NCBI RefSeq assembly: GCF_900460065.1
Contig: NZ_UAVD01000028.1
Coordinates: forward strand, 416,291 to 480,290
Direction: 5' to 3'
Source of the DNA: Streptomyces griseus
GTDB lineage: Bacteria; Actinomycetota; Actinomycetes; Streptomycetales; Streptomycetaceae
Length of the DNA: 64,000 bases
Shown: in pieces, positions 62,701 through 64,000 of the stretch
Layout of the letters: every line of letters starts with the position of its first letter
Position numbering within the stretch: the stretch's first letter is position 1
Position numbers and translations under genes: made by a program
Notes under the pieces: model-generated
What the model saw: the letters and a program-made list of their open reading frames with translations, nothing else
The model's database searches: none
What the model was told of the DNA's origin: nothing

Positions 62701-63273
62701 GTGATCGCGCTACTGGTGGTGATCTGCGAGGTCGCGTTCTGGGTGCTGCTGGCCGCCGGACTCGCGCTGCGCTACGTCGCGAGGAAGCCTAGGCTCGGCG
62801 CGGCGGTGCTGCTGTGCGAGCCGCTGCTGGAGGTGGTGCTCCTGGTGGTGACGGCCATCGACCTGAAGAACGGGTCCGAGCCGGACTGGAAGCACGGCCT
62901 GGCCGCCGTCTACATCGGCTTCACGGTGGGGCTCGGCCACCACACCGTCAAGAAGGTGGACGCCTGGGTCGCCCACCGCTGGTTCGGCGGCCCGCCGCCG
63001 GTGAAGCCGCCGAAGTACGGCATGGCGCGCGCCGTCCACGAGTGGCGCACCGCCGCCCGCTGGATCCTGGCCGCGGTGGTCGCGGCGGGCCTGCTCCAGG
63101 CGGCGATCTGGTACGTCGGCCCCGGCGGGGAGATCAGCTCGTTGCAGGGGTGGCAGCAGAAGATGGGCCTGGTGGTCGTCGTCAACCTGATCATCGCGGG
63201 CGGCTACACGGTGTGGCCGAAGCGGGCTCCCGAGGGCGCCGTGACGGAACGGGAGCCGGCCGACCGCCTCTAG
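62701..63273 (+). CDS. Integral membrane protein of unknown function
   Basis: This encodes 190 residues from GTG 62701, with GGGAGGAGAG upstream. Five hydrophobic segments are visible (about 3-22, 36-56, 72-88, 115-138, 150-168) with a HHTVKKVDAWVAHRWFGGPPP loop rich in His, Lys and Pro. It is divergent from the two-component pair and convergent with the adenosyltransferase gene. No family is recognised. Confidence 0.75.
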   Translation: MIALLVVICEVAFWVLLAAGLALRYVARKPRLGAAVLLCEPLLEVVLLVVTAIDLKNGSEPDWKHGLAAVYIGFTVGLGHHTVKKVDAWVAHRWFGGPPPVKPPKYGMARAVHEWRTAARWILAAVVAAGLLQAAIWYVGPGGEISSLQGWQQKMGLVVVVNLIIAGGYTVWPKRAPEGAVTEREPADRL

Positions 63274-63278
63274 GCCCT

Positions 63279-63327
63279 GTCGTCACACTGCCGCCCGCCC
63301 CGCGGGCGACGACGGCAGTGTGACGAC
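63279..63327. terminator. 15-bp bidirectional stem-loop between convergent genes
   Basis: GTCGTCACACTGCCG (63279-63293) pairs perfectly with CGGCAGTGTGACGAC (63313-63327) around a 19-nt loop. Confidence 0.75.
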
Positions 63328-63365
63328 GAGACCTGGGGGTGCCGGGTGTCGGGCGCCCCCGGGTC

Positions 63366-63938
63366 CTACCGCTCGCCGCCCGGCACCCACAGCACGTCCC
63401 CGACCTCCTTGTTCGCGCTCCGCGCCAGGATGAACAGGAGGTCGGAGAGGCGGTTGAGGTAGGTGGCGGTCAGCGTGTTCATCGACGCGCCGTGCACCTC
63501 CAGGGCCGCCCAGGTGGACCGCTCGGCCCGCCGGACCACGGTGCACGCCTGGTGCAGCAGGGCTGCCCCCGGGGTCCCTCCGGGGAGGATGAAGCTGCGC
63601 AGCTTCTCCAGCTCCTCCAGGAAGGTGTCGCAGTCCGCCTCCAGCTTGTCGATGTAGGACTGCTCCACCCGCAGCGGCGGGTACTTCGGGTCCTCGACGA
63701 CCGGGGTGCACAGGTCCGCGCCCACGTCGAAGAGGTCGTTCTGGACGCGTACGAGGACCTTCACCAGCTCCTCGGGCAGCTGCCCCAGCGCGATGGCGGT
63801 CCCGATCGCCGCGTTGGCCTCGTTGGCGTCCGCGTACGCCGAGATCCGCAGATCGGTCTTGGCGGTGCGGCTCATGTCGCCGAGGGCCGTGGTGCCCTGG
63901 TCGCCGGTCCGGGTGTAGATGCGCGTCAGATTGACCAT
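63366..63938 (-). CDS. PduO-type cob(I)alamin adenosyltransferase
   Basis: This encodes 190 residues from ATG 63938. The PduO family signatures are present: TRTGDQGTTALGD (ATP loop), KTDLRISAYADANEANAAIG, VQNDLFDVGADL and the C-terminal RRAERSTWAA and LNRLSDLLFILAR. It transfers the adenosyl group of ATP to cob(I)alamin to make coenzyme B12. It is probably monocistronic. Confidence 0.94.
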   Translation of the reverse strand: MVNLTRIYTRTGDQGTTALGDMSRTAKTDLRISAYADANEANAAIGTAIALGQLPEELVKVLVRVQNDLFDVGADLCTPVVEDPKYPPLRVEQSYIDKLEADCDTFLEELEKLRSFILPGGTPGAALLHQACTVVRRAERSTWAALEVHGASMNTLTATYLNRLSDLLFILARSANKEVGDVLWVPGGER

Positions 63939-63944
63939 GGGCCC

Positions 63945-63950
63945 AGCGTA
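63945..63950 (-). promoter_or_regulatory. -10 box of a probable leaderless adenosyltransferase transcript
   Basis: On the minus strand TACGCT is followed by GGGCCC and then ATG, a 6-nt gap with no ribosome site. Nothing else is seen from 63951 to the window end. Confidence 0.5.
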
Positions 63951-64000
63951 GTTACGCTCCGGCCCGCCGGAAGGCCCGTGTGCCCACTGTCACGGCCGCG

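Overview
The window is high-GC actinobacterial chromosome and almost certainly comes from a Streptomyces. Third codon positions are nearly all G or C, GTG and TTG starts are frequent, and many genes are coupled through ATGA overlaps. The right half (tRNA-Arg, orphan receiver, nrtL, lysA, hom, thrC, thrB, rho, LCP, rpmE, prfA, prmC, sua5, phosphatase, glyA paralogue, wecA, atpIBEFHAGDC, DUF2550, chitinase, two-component pair, cobalamin adenosyltransferase) follows the order I remember from the S. coelicolor core (about SCO5351-SCO5380). That comparison is from memory and was not checked.

Layout. 0-5.2 kb: a divergent pair of diiron proteins (AurF-like, partial at the left edge, and a ferritin-like protein), an ADP-ribosylglycohydrolase, a proline-rich membrane protein and an amidase. 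5.2-8.7 kb: a coupled RodA/FtsW and class B PBP pair, then a secreted SH3b protein. 8.8-13.7 kb: a lipoprotein coupled to an orphan histidine kinase, and a HEAT-repeat protein coupled to a zinc ribbon. 13.9-16.1 kb: divergent LigD-type polymerase and Ku (end joining). 16.3-19.8 kb: a Ser/Thr kinase convergent with a membrane protein. 20.2-27.6 kb: an accessory-looking island with a SARP/NB-ARC/TPR regulator, a two-gene GT-B-like unit and a second NB-ARC/TPR regulator. 28.0-31.1 kb: small exported proteins and a large unrecognised membrane protein. 31.4-48.1 kb: tRNA-Arg, amino-acid biosynthesis, rho, cell-wall ligase and translation genes. 48.3-57.7 kb: wecA and the full F1Fo ATP synthase operon. 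57.8-64 kb: DUF2550, a chitin-regulated family 18 chitinase, a NarL-type two-component pair, a membrane protein and a PduO-type adenosyltransferase.

How the genes work together. lysA, hom, thrC and thrB form the aspartate-family block. rpmE, prfA, prmC and sua5 serve ribosomes, termination and tRNA modification, and rpmE has a textbook sigma-R promoter. The chitinase has two DasR-type 12-bp repeats around a near-consensus promoter.

I found no CRISPR array, insertion sequence, prophage or biosynthetic gene cluster, and no complete new system I can prove. The best leads are these. (1) The only two in-frame TTA (bldA) codons I saw in the window lie in the two STAND regulators at 20.2-27.6 kb. 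The second regulator also begins with a short RHIM-like, amyloid-type motif, and overlapping inverted repeats precede the first. (2) The low-molecular-weight phosphatase at 46.0 kb has Ser where the catalytic Cys should be. (3) nrtL is an arginyl-tRNA synthetase derivative without a catalytic core, next to a tRNA-Arg gene. (4) A run of genes has a -10 box 5-7 nt before the start codon, suggesting leaderless mRNAs. (5) There is a 9-bp-period GATCAC array before the ferritin-like gene and a 48-bp perfect palindrome at 28.4 kb.
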